A stretch of DNA of 64,000 bases from Burkholderia sp. USMB20 (lineage in GTDB: Bacteria > Pseudomonadota > Gammaproteobacteria > Burkholderiales > Burkholderiaceae): contig NZ_JTAN02000018.1 in the NCBI RefSeq assembly GCF_000949135.2, positions 421,127-485,126 of the forward strand. The letters run 5' to 3'. The position numbers and the translations under genes were made by a program. The notes under the pieces were generated by a model. The model was not told the DNA's origin, made no database searches, and saw only the letters and a program-made list of their open reading frames with translations. How positions within the stretch are numbered: the first letter of the stretch is position 1; each line of letters begins with the position of its first letter. This document shows positions 55,088 through 64,000 of the stretch, piece by piece.

Positions 55088-55774
55088 TCAGCCGGCTGCC
55101 AAGAAGCGGTAGAGATTGCGCAACATGCCGGCAGTTGCGCCCCAGATGAAGTAATGCCCGGCTGATTCGCCACTGGGATAGGGCATCGCAAAAAAACGAC
55201 GCTCGCCGCCTTCCCAGCGGAACACGCGCACCTGGTGGTTCGCGGGGCTCATCAGGAACGCGAGCGGCACCTCGAAAATCTCGGCGACTTCGAACGTGTC
55301 GGCCTGCACGGTGAACGGCGGATGCACGAGCGCCACGACGGGCGTCACGCAGAAACCGGTCCCCGTCAGGTAGTCGGGCAGCGCACCGAGAATCTCCACC
55401 GGCTCGGCGGCCAGTCCGATTTCTTCCTTCGCCTCGCGCAACGCGGTTGCCGTCGCATCGCGATCGAACGGCTCGCGACGGCCGCCGGGGAAGCTGATCT
55501 GCCCGGCATGGTCGTTCAGGTGATCGGCGCGCTGGGTCAGCAGCACGGTGAGGCCGCTCTCGCGAACGACGAGCGGGATGAGGACGGCGGCGCTGCGCGG
55601 GTCGACGCCCTCCTGCAGCCGCGCCTCGCCGGGCTCGACGCTCCATTCGAGCGTGCGCGCAAAACGCTCGCGCAGCCCGGGCGGCGTCATCAGGCGGGAC
55701 TCGATGGACGGCAGGCCCGCGCCGGTGCCTTCAACCGGCAGCACTTCGGGATCGATGATGGGGCGGCGATTCAA
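55088..55774 (-). CDS. CoA pyrophosphatase (Nudix family)
   Basis: A 228-residue Nudix hydrolase expected to split CoA or oxidised CoA. The NuCoA segment LLTQRADHLNDHAGQISFPG (79-98) directly precedes the Nudix box, which spans GGR to REAKEEIG (113-120). Its ATG lies 50 bp after the rplS terminator and 87 bp after the rplS stop. Confidence 0.88.
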   Translation of the reverse strand: MNRRPIIDPEVLPVEGTGAGLPSIESRLMTPPGLRERFARTLEWSVEPGEARLQEGVDPRSAAVLIPLVVRESGLTVLLTQRADHLNDHAGQISFPGGRREPFDRDATATALREAKEEIGLAAEPVEILGALPDYLTGTGFCVTPVVALVHPPFTVQADTFEVAEIFEVPLAFLMSPANHQVRVFRWEGGERRFFAMPYPSGESAGHYFIWGATAGMLRNLYRFLAAG

Positions 55775-55825
55775 TGGGGCTCTCGTGTTCGTGACATAAC
55801 GAGCATATTGTCGCGCCAGAATGAA

Positions 55826-55851
55826 AAAAGCACCCGGGTGGGTGCTTTTTC
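55826..55851 (-). terminator. Terminator of the rpsP-rimM-trmD-rplS operon
   Basis: AAAAAGCACCC and GGGTGCTTTTT arms around GGGT form a hairpin with A- and T-runs on both sides, 10 bp after the rplS stop codon. Confidence 0.88.
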
Positions 55852-55861
55852 CTTACAGCTC

Positions 55862-56254
55862 TTACTCTTGGGAAGCTGCTGCGGCGCGATCCTTCGACAC
55901 CAGCTTTTCCTTGATACGAGCCGACTTGCCCGAACGCTCGCGCAGGTAGTACAGCTTCGCACGACGCACATCACCGCGACGCTTCACGACGATGCTCGCC
56001 AGCAGCGGCGAGTACGTCTGGAACGTACGCTCGACGCCTTCGCCCGACGAGATCTTGCGGACGATGAAGTTCGAGTTCAGGCCGCGGTTGCGAATCGCGA
56101 TCACGACGCCTTCGTAAGCCTGAACGCGCTTGCGGTTACCTTCAACCACGTTCACGTTCACGATCACCGTGTCGCCCGGGGCGAAATCGGGGATCGTCTT
56201 GCCGGCGAGCGCGCGCTCGATCTCTTCCTGCTCAAGTTTTGCGATCAGATTCAT
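55862..56254 (-). CDS. rplS: Large ribosomal subunit protein L19
   Basis: A 130-residue L19 that bridges 50S and 30S subunits. It begins [20 protein letters not shown], and the basic core includes [26 protein letters not shown]. The frame is open further upstream, but the ATG at 56254 matches the family. It is the last gene of the ribosomal operon, 133 bp after trmD. Confidence 0.96.
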   Translation of the reverse strand: MNLIAKLEQEEIERALAGKTIPDFAPGDTVIVNVNVVEGNRKRVQAYEGVVIAIRNRGLNSNFIVRKISSGEGVERTFQTYSPLLASIVVKRRGDVRRAKLYYLRERSGKSARIKEKLVSKDRAAAASQE

Positions 56255-56387
56255 TACTGACTCCTTATGCCATCTTGTCGGCGTTTGCACCCGCCCGTTT
56301 CCAGGCCTGGCCCCGATAGAGGATGGATTCACATCAGGCACCGCACACACATGCACGGCACCGCCATTTCCCGTCCGCGACGCCGCC

Positions 56388-57182
56388 TCAGGAGGCGTTC
56401 TTCGCTTCGCGTGCGAGGTTCGCAAGCCACGCCTCGTCGGCGCGACTCAGCAACTTCTCGCGGCGCGCCCGGACGATCAGGTCCGGCCGCTTCCGCAACG
56501 TATTCTTCAATGCTTCCCGCCGCCGCCACTTCTCGATCTCGGCATGATGCCCGCCGAGCAGCACGTCCGGCACGCGCATTCCCTCGTATTCCTCGGGGCG
56601 CGTGTAGTGCGGGCAATCGAGCAGCCCGTCGGCGAAGCTGTCCTGCACGGCCGACTGCGCATCGTTCAGCACGCCGGGCAACAGGCGCACGACGGCATCC
56701 ATCATCGCCATCGCCGGCAGTTCGCCGCCGGACAGAACGAAATCGCCGAGGCTGATTTCCTCGTCGACACAACGGTCGAGCAGACGCTGATCGATCGCCT
56801 CGTAGCGACCGCACAGCACGATGACACCGGGCTCCTGCGCCATCCGCACCGCACGTTCGTGCGTGAACGGCGCACCTTGCGGCGACATCATCACCACCCG
56901 CGTGCTCGCGACGCCCTGCTCCGCCTGCGCGGCTTTCGCAGCACCGATCGCGGCCTCGAGCGGTCTGGCCAGCATCACCATGCCCGGACCGCCGCCGTAC
57001 GGGCGATCGTCGACCGTGCGGTAGTTGTCCGTCGTGAAATCACGCGGATTCCAGGTGCGCAGCCCGAAGCGCTCCTGCTTCACGGCCCGGCTGGTGATTC
57101 CCCAGTCGGTCAGCGCGCGGAACATTTCGGGAAAGAGCGTGACGACGTCGAACTGCACCGCGCTCTCCGTAACCTGATTCAT
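56388..57182 (-). CDS. trmD: tRNA (guanine-37-N1)-methyltransferase TrmD
   Basis: Methylates G37 of tRNAs with a G36. A 264-residue trefoil-knot enzyme: [15 protein letters not shown], the knot [18 protein letters not shown]-like segment ([17 protein letters not shown]) and the catalytic acid region. Start at 57182 overlaps the rimM stop by one base (TAATG), giving coupling. Confidence 0.95.
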   Translation of the reverse strand: MNQVTESAVQFDVVTLFPEMFRALTDWGITSRAVKQERFGLRTWNPRDFTTDNYRTVDDRPYGGGPGMVMLARPLEAAIGAAKAAQAEQGVASTRVVMMSPQGAPFTHERAVRMAQEPGVIVLCGRYEAIDQRLLDRCVDEEISLGDFVLSGGELPAMAMMDAVVRLLPGVLNDAQSAVQDSFADGLLDCPHYTRPEEYEGMRVPDVLLGGHHAEIEKWRRREALKNTLRKRPDLIVRARREKLLSRADEAWLANLAREAKNAS

Positions 57183-57859
57183 TAGTAATCGGCTTCCCAG
57201 TCGACGACGATGCGACGTGCCGCCTGATCCACCGTCTTGACGTAGACGCCGACGAACGGAATCAGCCGCTCGTCGGTGGTCGGCCGACCATCCTTGCCGA
57301 CTGCCGGATACTCGACGCGCATGATCGAATGCACGCCGTTGTCGATCATCCCGCTCACCGTCCCGAGCGCCACCGATTGCTCGTTGACGACCTCGAGGCC
57401 GATCAGGTCGACCCAATAGAATTCGTCCGCGGACAATGCCGGGAAATCTTCCCGGCGCACGAACACGCGAAAGCCGCGCAAAGCCAGTGCGGCATCGCGG
57501 TCGCTGACACCCGCGGTATGCGCGACGACCGTGTCGCCGTGCGTCTTCGACTGCAGGATGCGGGCGGACAACCGCTCCCCACCCCGTTCCAGCCACCAGC
57601 GGCGCGCCGTGAGCAGCGCATCGCCGCCGCGACCGGCGTCGGCATGCGTCGCCACCTTGACCCAGCCTTTCAGGCCGTAGGCGTCGACTACTGCCCCGAC
57701 CTCGACAGCATCGTCGGGCCAGGCTTGCACCGCTTCGAGACTGCCCTGCTCGGCAGCCGTACCGGCGCTCGCGACAGTGTCGCGCTCGACCGGCTTGCGG
57801 ACGAATGCGCCAAACGACGCTCGCCCGCGCCTTGCGTTACCGGAATCGTGACCGGACAT
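57182..57859 (-). CDS. rimM: Ribosome maturation factor RimM
   Basis: A 225-residue 30S assembly factor that binds ribosomal protein S19. An N-terminal extension of about 50 residues precedes the RimM domain ([18 protein letters not shown]), and the PRC barrel ([20 protein letters not shown]) follows. The start at 57859 is supported by AGGAG 5 bases upstream; an earlier ATG at 57892 would add 11 residues. It lies 42 bp after rpsP. Confidence 0.93.
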   Translation of the reverse strand: MSGHDSGNARRGRASFGAFVRKPVERDTVASAGTAAEQGSLEAVQAWPDDAVEVGAVVDAYGLKGWVKVATHADAGRGGDALLTARRWWLERGGERLSARILQSKTHGDTVVAHTAGVSDRDAALALRGFRVFVRREDFPALSADEFYWVDLIGLEVVNEQSVALGTVSGMIDNGVHSIMRVEYPAVGKDGRPTTDERLIPFVGVYVKTVDQAARRIVVDWEADY

Positions 57860-57901
57860 CAATGCTCCTTGCAGCCGGCACGACCGGCACACCGCGCCAT
57901 G

Positions 57902-58156
57902 TTAGGCAGCCGGTTGCGCCTTTTGCGCTTCCTTCACGAGACGCTGGACGGTCGGCGACAGTTGCGCGCCAACGCCTTGCCAGTACGTCAGGCGGTCCTG
58001 AGCGATACGCAGCGATTCGCCCTTCGTGGCGACCGGGTTGTAGAAGCCGACGCGCTCGATGAAGCGGCCGTCACGACGGTTGCGCGAATCGGTAGCAACG
58101 ATGTTGTAGAACGGGCGCTTCTTCGAGCCGCCGCGAGCCAGACGGATGATAACCAT
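57902..58156 (-). CDS. rpsP: Small ribosomal subunit protein S16
   Basis: An 84-residue S16 starting [20 protein letters not shown] and heading the rpsP-rimM-trmD-rplS operon. Full length with the conserved [18 protein letters not shown] segment. The frame is open upstream but not conserved. Confidence 0.96.
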
Positions 58157-58309
58157 ATGAAATCCTTCGGGAAAACCGGGTTCGAAACTACTGAAACGTG
58201 CGATTATAGCCGGAAACCAAAGCCACAACAAACACTTACGCGCAAAAATTCCGCAGACGCCCTGTTCGCCGGGCATACAATCGTCGTGTCCACGACGCTC
58301 CCCGCCGCC

Positions 58310-59449
58310 ATGCCGCTATTTCGCGTCACCTCGGCGCGCCGCGCGCAGCACCGCCTCGCAGGCTTGCTGACCGGCCTCGTCACCTGTCTCGCATCCGCCG
58401 CGGCTTGCGCCGCACCACCGGTGGACGAACTCGTCGTGCCACCCGGCTTCCATGTCGACGTGCTGACCAACGCCGTGCCGACCGCCCGTGAAATGGCGTG
58501 GTCGCCGCGCGGCATCCTGTATGTCGGCTCGCAGGAAGGCCGCGTACATGCCTTCGTGATGCAGGAGGGCCGGATCACTGCCCGCCATGTAATCGCGTCG
58601 GGGCTCGACACGCCCGTCGGCGTCGCATATCGCGACGGCGCCCTCTATATCTCCGCCGTGTCGCGCATCCTGCGCCTCGACCACATCGACGACCGGCTCG
58701 CCAGGCCGCCCGCGCCGGCGGTCGTGACGGACGCGCTGCCGACCGATCATCATCACGGCTGGAAATTCATCGCGTTCGGCCCCGACGGCAAGCTCTACGT
58801 GCCGGTCGGCGCACCGTGCAACGTCTGCCTCGCCGATCGCAGCCGATACGCGATCATCGCACGCATGCACGCCGACGGCAGCAACCGCGAAGTATTTGCC
58901 CGCGGCGTGCGCAATACCGTCGGCTTCGCGTGGCACCCCGATTCGGGCGAGCTATGGTTCACCGACAACGGGCGCGACATGATGGGCGACGACGTGCCCG
59001 ACGACAAGCTGAACCGTGCGCCGCGCGCGGGCCTCGATTTCGGCTTTCCGTACTGCCATGGCGGCGACACGCCCGACCCCGAATTCGGGAGCCCCGACGT
59101 GTGCCGGCGCTACGCGCCGCCCGCGCTGAAACTCGGCGCGCACGTCGCGGCGCTCGGCATGCGCTTCTATACGGGGCCGATGTTTCCGGCGTCGTATCGC
59201 AACAACATCTTCATTGCCGAGCACGGTTCGTGGAATCGCAGCACGAAGGTCGGCTACCGCGTGATGCGCGCTGTCGTGTCGGCCGACGGCAGTCATACGC
59301 GCCAGACGCCGTTCATCACGGGCTGGCTGCGCGCGGACGGCAGCGTGTGGGGACGCCCGGCCGACGTACTGCCGCTACCGGACGGCTCGCTGCTCGTCAG
59401 CGACGACTACGCGGGCGCCATCTACCGTGTCACCTATGCGGCACCTTGA
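58310..59449 (+). CDS. Exported PQQ-dependent sugar dehydrogenase-like (sorbosone dehydrogenase family)
   Basis: A 379-residue six-bladed beta-propeller protein with a signal peptide (about 1-33). It has the family segments [22 protein letters not shown] and [11 protein letters not shown], with [21 protein letters not shown] at the end. The cytochrome c domain found in some relatives is absent. Start is either ATG 58310 or GTG 58286; the former gives a cleaner signal peptide. The sugar substrate is unknown, and PQQ synthesis genes are not in the window. Confidence 0.82.
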
Positions 59450-59560
59450 CGCAGCCGAGGGGTGACCGGGCCCGACCGGGCATCGTAGAATGCGTGCCGG
59501 GCCCGAGCGCCCTGCGCCGGCCTGCCGGCCGCCCATGCCACCGATAATCCGCCGCCACCC

Positions 59561-60028
59561 ATGTCCAGCAGCACCGCATCGCCCCGCCGCTTCCGCTCCA
59601 AGACGCTCACCGCCGCCCTCGCGTTCCTGTTCGGTTCGCTCGGCGCGCACCGCTTCTACCTGTACGGCTTGCGCGACGTGTACGGCTGGGCGCACCTGCT
59701 CGCGACGATCGTCGGGATCCCGGGTTTCCTGCTGCTCGCCGCGACCCAGCGCAGTGCCGGCCTCGGCTGGTGGCTCGCCGTGCCGGGTGCGATCTCGCTG
59801 CTGGCCGCGTTCCTCGCCGCGCTCGTCTACGGCCTGCGCCCCGACGAGAAATGGGACGCGCAATTCAATGCCGACACGGGCAAGCACAGCCGGTCAGGCT
59901 GGACGGTGATCTTCATCGTGATCTTCTCGCTGCTGATTGGCGCGTTCCTGCTGATGACCGCGCTCGCGCTGTCGTTCCAGACGTATTTCGAGTCGCAAGT
60001 CGAAGCGGCGAAGCAAATCTCGCAGTAA
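59561..60028 (+). CDS. TM2-domain membrane protein
   Basis: A 155-residue membrane protein with a TM2 domain (KTLTAALAFLFGSLGAHRFYLYG, about 14-36). Three or four further hydrophobic segments follow. The SH/GAHRFY motif and glycine pattern are typical; function is unknown, though TM2 proteins often regulate or accompany other membrane systems. It lies 112 bp after the sugar dehydrogenase gene. Confidence 0.8.
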   Translation: MSSSTASPRRFRSKTLTAALAFLFGSLGAHRFYLYGLRDVYGWAHLLATIVGIPGFLLLAATQRSAGLGWWLAVPGAISLLAAFLAALVYGLRPDEKWDAQFNADTGKHSRSGWTVIFIVIFSLLIGAFLLMTALALSFQTYFESQVEAAKQISQ

Positions 60029-60046
60029 GCTGCCGACGCGGGTCGG

Positions 60047-61225
60047 TCAGAACAGGCTCATCTGCAAGTCGTCGCGCGATTTCGCGCCAGTTGCGCCCTT
60101 CACCGTGCGCGGCGCGGCCACCCCGGCCGCCGGCGCACCGCGAAACTGCGACAGATCCAGAATGCCGTTCCTGCGCTCGTTCAACCCGAGCCGCTTCACG
60201 GCCTGACGGAAACGCTGCCGCAACAGGTCGGCCCAGATCCCCTCGCCCTTCATCCGTTTCGAGAAATCCGAGTCGTAGTCCTTCCCGCCGCGCATGTCGC
60301 GCACGCGATTCATCACGCGCTCCGCTCGATCGGGGAAATGCGCGGCAAGCCAGTTCTTGAACAGTGGCGCGACCTCCCACGGCAGCCGCAGGATGATGTA
60401 GCTCGCGTGCGTCGCGCCGGCTTCCGCACAGGCTTCCAGCACACGCTCCATGTCCGGCTCGGTGACGAACGGGATCATCGGTGCAATGCTCACACCCACC
60501 GGCACGCCCGCGTCGCGCAGTGCGCGGATCGTACGCAGCCGGCGCGCCGGAGTCGCCGCACGCGGCTCGAGCGTGCGCGCGAGATCGGCGTCGAGCGTCG
60601 TGATCGTGACTGCGGCCATCACCTGCCCGCGCTCGGCCATCGGGGCCAGCAGATCCAGATCGCGCTCGATCAGCGACGATTTCGTGATCGCGGCGAACGG
60701 CAGCCCGTGATCGTGCATCACCTGGATCACGCTGCGCGTGATGCGCAGATCGCGCTCGACCGGCTGGTATGCATCGGTGTTGACGCCGAGCGCGATCGGC
60801 TCCGGCACGTAGCGCTTGCGCGAAATCTCGCGCTCGAGCAGTTCGGCCGCGTTGACCTTCGCATAGATTCGGCTCTCGAAATCGAGTCCCGGCGACAGGC
60901 CGAGATAGCTATGGGTCGGCCGTGCGAAGCAGTAGATGCAGCCATGCTCGCAGCCGCGATACGGATTGAGCGACACGCTGAACGGAATGTCCGGCGACTG
61001 GTTGTGCGTCAGGATGCTCTTTGCGCGCTCCTCGAACACCTGGGTGCGCAGCGGAGCAGGCAGATCGGTGTCGTCCGATTCGTGCGTCCAGCCGTCGTCG
61101 ACCGCTTCGCGCAGTGCCGTTTCGTACCGCCCCTGGAGATTGTCGACCGCACCGCGCCCCTTGCGGGGCGCCGGCGGCGCTATCGGAAATTCGTTGTCGG
61201 ACCGACCGTCCATGTGCTCACCCAT
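60047..61225 (-). CDS. PA0069-type radical SAM protein (SplB-like group)
   Basis: A 392-residue radical SAM protein. The cluster site is C92, C96, C99 (CEHGCIYCF). It belongs to the PA0069 family, within the broad COG1533 group that includes spore photoproduct lyase; its own reaction is unknown. It ends in an Arg/Lys-rich tail. Two starts are close: ATG at 61225 and ATG at 61213, where GGGTGAG lies upstream. A LexA box overlaps its promoter, so it is likely SOS-regulated. It is downstream of lrp on the same strand. Confidence 0.85.
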   Translation of the reverse strand: MGEHMDGRSDNEFPIAPPAPRKGRGAVDNLQGRYETALREAVDDGWTHESDDTDLPAPLRTQVFEERAKSILTHNQSPDIPFSVSLNPYRGCEHGCIYCFARPTHSYLGLSPGLDFESRIYAKVNAAELLEREISRKRYVPEPIALGVNTDAYQPVERDLRITRSVIQVMHDHGLPFAAITKSSLIERDLDLLAPMAERGQVMAAVTITTLDADLARTLEPRAATPARRLRTIRALRDAGVPVGVSIAPMIPFVTEPDMERVLEACAEAGATHASYIILRLPWEVAPLFKNWLAAHFPDRAERVMNRVRDMRGGKDYDSDFSKRMKGEGIWADLLRQRFRQAVKRLGLNERRNGILDLSQFRGAPAAGVAAPRTVKGATGAKSRDDLQMSLF

Positions 61226-61230
61226 TCGCC

Positions 61231-61268
61231 TGCACCCAATACTGTATATTTATACAGTATTGGGTGCA
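61231..61268. promoter_or_regulatory. 38-bp palindrome containing a LexA (SOS) box
   Basis: Arms of 18 bp are exact inverted copies around a TT centre. The inner 20 bp (61240-61259), TACTGTATATTTATACAGTA, is a near-perfect LexA operator of the CTG-N10-CAG type. It lies 15 bp before the ATG of the radical SAM gene and overlaps its -10 element, as expected for a repressor. Confidence 0.85.
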
Positions 61269-61277
61269 GCATGCCAA
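61249..61277 (-). promoter_or_regulatory. Sigma-70 promoter of the radical SAM gene
   Basis: On the minus strand TTGGCA (61277-61272), a 17-bp spacer and TATAAA (61254-61249) form a good sigma-70 promoter. The -10 lies inside the LexA box, so LexA would block RNA polymerase. Confidence 0.75.
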
Positions 61278-61316
61278 GGGCGAGATAGCGGGGCCGGCAG
61301 CAGGCCCCCGCCGCGC

Positions 61317-61805
61317 TCATTCGCCGACCGAAATCGTCAGCGTCTCCTTGATTTCCTCCATCACGACATAGCTCTTCGACTGCACCGCGCCGGGAAGTTG
61401 CAGCAGGATGTCGCCGAGCAGCTTGCGATAGTCGGCCATTTCGCCGATCCGCGCCTTGATCAGGTAGTCGAAGTCGCCGGACACGAGATGACATTCGAGC
61501 ACCTCGTCGATCTTCATCACTTCGCGGCGGAACTGCTCGAACATGTTGCCGCCCTTGTGGCCAAGTGTGATCTCGACGAACACCAGCAGCGCGGCATCCA
61601 GCTGGTGAGGATCGACACGCGCGTGGTAGCCGGTGATCACGCCGTCGCGCTCCATGCGCCGCACGCGCTCGATGCACGGCGTCACGGTCAGTCCGACCTG
61701 TTCCGCGAGGTCCTTCATCGCCATCCGGCCGTCGTCCTGGAGCAGTTTCAGGATGCGCCGGTCGAGCTTGTCGAGCGAGCGTACTGGCTGGCGTTGCGTT
61801 CTCAT
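61317..61805 (-). CDS. lrp: Lrp/AsnC-family regulator
   Basis: A 162-residue Lrp-type regulator with an N-terminal helix-turn-helix (LDRRILKLLQDDGRM and MKDLAEQVGLTVTPCIERVRR) and a C-terminal RAM domain (FVEITLGHKGGNMFEQFRREV). The ATG at 61805 (MRTQRQPVRSLDKLDRR) is preferred to one 12 codons upstream. It is divergent from dadA across 145 bp, so it probably regulates dadA and itself in response to amino acids. Confidence 0.9.
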   Translation of the reverse strand: MRTQRQPVRSLDKLDRRILKLLQDDGRMAMKDLAEQVGLTVTPCIERVRRMERDGVITGYHARVDPHQLDAALLVFVEITLGHKGGNMFEQFRREVMKIDEVLECHLVSGDFDYLIKARIGEMADYRKLLGDILLQLPGAVQSKSYVVMEEIKETLTISVGE

Positions 61806-61950
61806 TTGTTTATGCTGAAAACCTGAAAAATACGATAACAAAACCTACACATTCGACAATAACATAGCGCAAAAAACTAGATCAGCTAGAGGTTACACGG
61901 AGACGCAGGTGCGCCCGGCCTCGACCTGATCCCTTCCATCTGGAGCAGCT
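61806..61950. promoter_or_regulatory. lrp-dadA divergent regulatory region
   Basis: A 145-bp AT-rich region between lrp and dadA. It must hold both promoters and, by analogy with other Lrp/dadA systems, Lrp-binding sites. I found no promoter with good -35/-10 spacing. Confidence 0.4.
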
Positions 61951-63237
61951 ATGCGAGTCGTCATTCTGGGCAGCGGTGTGGTGGGCGTGGCAAGCGCGTA
62001 TTACCTCGCGCGCGCCGGTCATGAAGTCACGGTGATCGACCGGGAAGCCGGCCCGGCGCTCGAGACGAGCTTCGCAAACGCAGGTCAGATCTCGCCCGGC
62101 TATGCGGCGCCGTGGGCCGCGCCCGGCGTGCCGCTGAAGGCCGTCAAGTGGATGTTCGAGAAGCACGCGCCGCTCGCGATCCGCCTCGACGGCACGCGCT
62201 TCCAGCTCCAGTGGATGTGGCAGATGCTGCGCAACTGCACGGCCGAGCGCTATGCGGTCAACAAGGGCCGCATGGTCCGCCTCGCCGAATACAGCCGCGA
62301 TTGCCTGCAGGCGCTGCGCGCCGACACGGGCATCGAGTACGAAGGGCGCACGGGCGGCACGCTGCAGCTGTTCCGCACGCAACAGCAACTCGACGGCGCG
62401 GCGAAGGACATCGCGGTGCTGCAGGAAGCGAACGTGCCGTTCGAACTGCTGTCGCCGGCCGAACTGAAAAATGCCGAACCGGCGCTCGCCGCCGTGTCGC
62501 ACAAGCTGACCGGCGGCCTGCGCCTGCCCGGCGACGAAACGGGCGACTGCCAGCTGTTCACGACGCGCCTCGCGGCGCTCGCGGAATCGCTCGGCGTGAA
62601 GTTCCGCTACAACACGCCGATCGACACGCTCGCGATCGCGGGCGGCAAGATTGCCGGCGTGCAGTGCGGCAGCGAGACGGTGCGCGCGGATGCGTACGTC
62701 GTCGCGCTCGGCTCGTATTCGACCCGCTTCGTCTCGAACCTGATGAAGATTCCGGTCTATCCGCTGAAGGGCTATTCGATCACCGCGCCGATCGTCGACG
62801 AGACGGCCGCCCCCGTGTCGACGGTGCTCGACGAAACCTACAAGATCGCGATCACGCGTTTCGACCAGCGCATCCGTGTCGGCGGCATGGCGGAGATCGT
62901 CGGTTTCGACAAGAACCTGCGCGCAGCGCGCCGCGAAACGCTGGAAATGTGCGTGAACGACCTGTTCCCGGGCGGCGGCGACACGTCGAAGGCAACCTTC
63001 TGGACGGGCCTGCGCCCGATGACGCCGGACGGCACGCCGATCGTCGGCCGCACGCCGGTCTCGAACCTGTTCCTGAACACCGGCCACGGCACGCTCGGCT
63101 GGACGATGTCGTGCGGATCGGGCCAATTGCTCGCCGACCTGATCTCGGGCAAGAAGCCGGCGATCCAGGCCGACGACCTGTCGGTGCATCGCTACCTGAA
63201 GGACGTGGCCGGCCAGACGCGCCCGGCATACGCATAA
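61951..63237 (+). CDS. dadA: D-amino acid dehydrogenase, small subunit DadA
   Basis: Oxidises D-amino acids (D-alanine) to the 2-oxo acid at the membrane, with electrons to quinone. A 428-residue FAD flavoprotein with the dinucleotide motif [16 protein letters not shown] at 5-20. It lies divergently from lrp, typical for L- and D-alanine catabolism. No dadX racemase is present next to it. Confidence 0.94.
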   Translation: MRVVILGSGVVGVASAYYLARAGHEVTVIDREAGPALETSFANAGQISPGYAAPWAAPGVPLKAVKWMFEKHAPLAIRLDGTRFQLQWMWQMLRNCTAERYAVNKGRMVRLAEYSRDCLQALRADTGIEYEGRTGGTLQLFRTQQQLDGAAKDIAVLQEANVPFELLSPAELKNAEPALAAVSHKLTGGLRLPGDETGDCQLFTTRLAALAESLGVKFRYNTPIDTLAIAGGKIAGVQCGSETVRADAYVVALGSYSTRFVSNLMKIPVYPLKGYSITAPIVDETAAPVSTVLDETYKIAITRFDQRIRVGGMAEIVGFDKNLRAARRETLEMCVNDLFPGGGDTSKATFWTGLRPMTPDGTPIVGRTPVSNLFLNTGHGTLGWTMSCGSGQLLADLISGKKPAIQADDLSVHRYLKDVAGQTRPAYA

Positions 63238-63282
63238 GTCGGGACGGCCCGCGGCGACGCAGGCCGGTCGGTATCAGTGGAG

Positions 63283-63309
63283 AAGGCGCCCGTCAGGGCG
63301 CCTTTTTCG
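63283..63309 (+). terminator. dadA terminator
   Basis: AAGGCGCCC (63283-63291) and GGGCGCCTT (63296-63304) form a 9-bp stem with loop GTCA, followed by a T-run. Confidence 0.9.
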
Positions 63310-63494
63310 TTTCAGCGCATGCGATACCGGCTCGGAAAGGGGCTTGCGTGAACGCGCACGCGCATTGCCCCTTCGCTCCGGCGATCGATGCTTCGGTCCC
63401 ACCTGCTCGCACAAAAACTGTTCCGTACGGCATGGTGCGATGGCGATGCGCTGCATCGAAGACAGATGCGTCCCCGCCCCTTCTGCCATTGCGC

Positions 63495-63520
63495 AAAAAA
63501 AGGGGCGCTCATCGCGCCCC
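63495..63520 (-). terminator. etfA terminator
   Basis: On the minus strand GGGGCGC (63520-63514) pairs with GCGCCCC (63508-63502) around a 5-nt loop, followed by a T-run opposite the A-run at 63495-63501. It lies just past the etfA stop. Confidence 0.85.
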
Positions 63521-63560
63521 TTTCGTACGACTTGCTGCCGAAGCATCAAGTCACGCAGCG

Positions 63561-64000
63561 TCAGCCCAGCTCGTTCACGAGCTCCGGCACGAGCGCGAAC
63601 AGATCGCCGACGAGCCCGTAGTCGGCCACGCTGAAGATCGGCGCTTCCGGATCCTTGTTGATCGCGACGATCACCTTCGAATCCTTCATGCCGGCCAGAT
63701 GCTGGATCGCACCCGAGATGCCGACCGCGATGTACAGCTGCGGCGCGACGATCTTGCCGGTCTGGCCGACCTGATAGTCGTTCGGCACGTAGCCGGCGTC
63801 GACTGCCGCGCGCGATGCGCCGAGCGCGGCGCTCAGCTTGTCGGCCAACGGCTCGAGAACCTTCGTGTAGTTCTCGCCGCTGCCCAGGCCGCGGCCACCC
63901 GACACGATGATGCTCGCCGACGTCAGTTCCGGACGGTCCAGCTTCGTCACTTCACGGCTCACGAACTGCGACTTGCCGGCGTCCGCCGCCGCTTCGATCT
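63561..64000 (-). CDS. etfA: Electron transfer flavoprotein alpha subunit, C-terminal part
   Basis: The last 146 codons of EtfA; the gene continues past the right edge. The FAD-binding blocks [38 protein letters not shown] and [20 protein letters not shown] are typical. The reading frame continues with no start codon within the window. EtfA works with EtfB to pass electrons from acyl-CoA dehydrogenases to quinone. Confidence 0.95.
   Translation of the reverse strand, partial: IEAAADAGKSQFVSREVTKLDRPELTSASIIVSGGRGLGSGENYTKVLEPLADKLSAALGASRAAVDAGYVPNDYQVGQTGKIVAPQLYIAVGISGAIQHLAGMKDSKVIVAINKDPEAPIFSVADYGLVGDLFALVPELVNELG

Larger units (their letters stand above)
63238..63560. other. dadA-etfA intergenic region, 323 bp
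   Basis: Two convergent genes are separated by two terminators, at 63283-63308 and 63495-63520. The 186 bp between them holds no credible gene and only a short inverted repeat near 63457 (GCATC-N7-GATGC). I see nothing else in it. Confidence 0.5.

Noticed and set aside
63310-63494. Small RNA gene between the dadA and etfA terminators
   Set aside because: Only a short inverted repeat is seen and there is no promoter with good spacing, so no gene can be supported.

Overview
The window is a contiguous, GC-rich piece of a beta-proteobacterial core chromosome. Gene content and order match chromosome 1 of a Burkholderia, most likely of the B. cepacia complex: rpmF-plsX-fabHDG-acpP-fabF followed by rpoE-rseA-rseB-mucD-lepA; rluC divergent from rne; and rpsP-rimM-trmD-rplS. 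This placement rests on recognising protein families and synteny by eye, not on a database search. I see no insertion sequence, integrase, prophage gene or CRISPR array. Codon use looks uniform. The one obvious AT-rich island is an intergenic region near 46.4-46.6 kb.

Layout. 1-11.8 kb (minus strand): DUF177 protein, L32, the fatty-acid cluster (plsX, fabH, fabD, fabG, acpP, fabF), a YgfX-like membrane protein, then the sigma-E module (rpoE, anti-sigma rseA, rseB/mucB, periplasmic protease mucD), a glutaredoxin-like protein and the first codons of lepA. 12-16.5 kb: a YceF-type Maf pyrophosphatase coupled to an RsmI-like methyltransferase, facing a four-gene operon rluC-gph-Rieske-S49 peptidase. 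16.5-20.4 kb: a 724-bp upstream region and RNase E with a long disordered tail. 20.5-24.5 kb: molybdenum cofactor genes moaA, mobA, moeA, then a small membrane protein and a GNAT acetyltransferase. 24.5-30.5 kb (minus): pncB, a lutC-like gene, an NhaD-type antiporter, a 2-hydroxyacid dehydrogenase and rmuC. 30.8-36.2 kb: fdxA, two identical tRNA-Asn genes, creA, an AraC regulator with azlCD, and small unknown genes. 36.3-43.7 kb: MATE exporter, fumC, thioesterase, a small lipoprotein, an ArsR-like regulator and a large FecR/DUF6600 exported protein.

43.8-64 kb: thyA and folA separated by a VpsR/BerB-like sigma-54 activator and a small secreted protein with a sigma-54-type promoter; then pmbA, darP, mogA, orn, an M48 protease, rsgA, a CobD-like membrane protein, a CoA pyrophosphatase, the ribosomal rplS-trmD-rimM-rpsP operon, a sorbosone-dehydrogenase-like protein, a TM2 protein, a PA0069-type radical SAM gene under an almost ideal LexA box, lrp/dadA and the end of etfA.

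The most noteworthy signals are: (1) a 38-bp palindrome containing a LexA box that overlaps the -10 of a well-spaced sigma-70 promoter of a radical SAM gene from the SplB-like group; (2) a sigma-54 activator gene divergent from a small exported-protein gene that carries a GG-N10-GC promoter and an upstream inverted repeat; (3) the long leader and RE-triplet repeats of rne; (4) a FecR/DUF6600 protein with a Trp-rich core, an Asn/Val/Thr-rich stretch and 33-bp tandem repeats.
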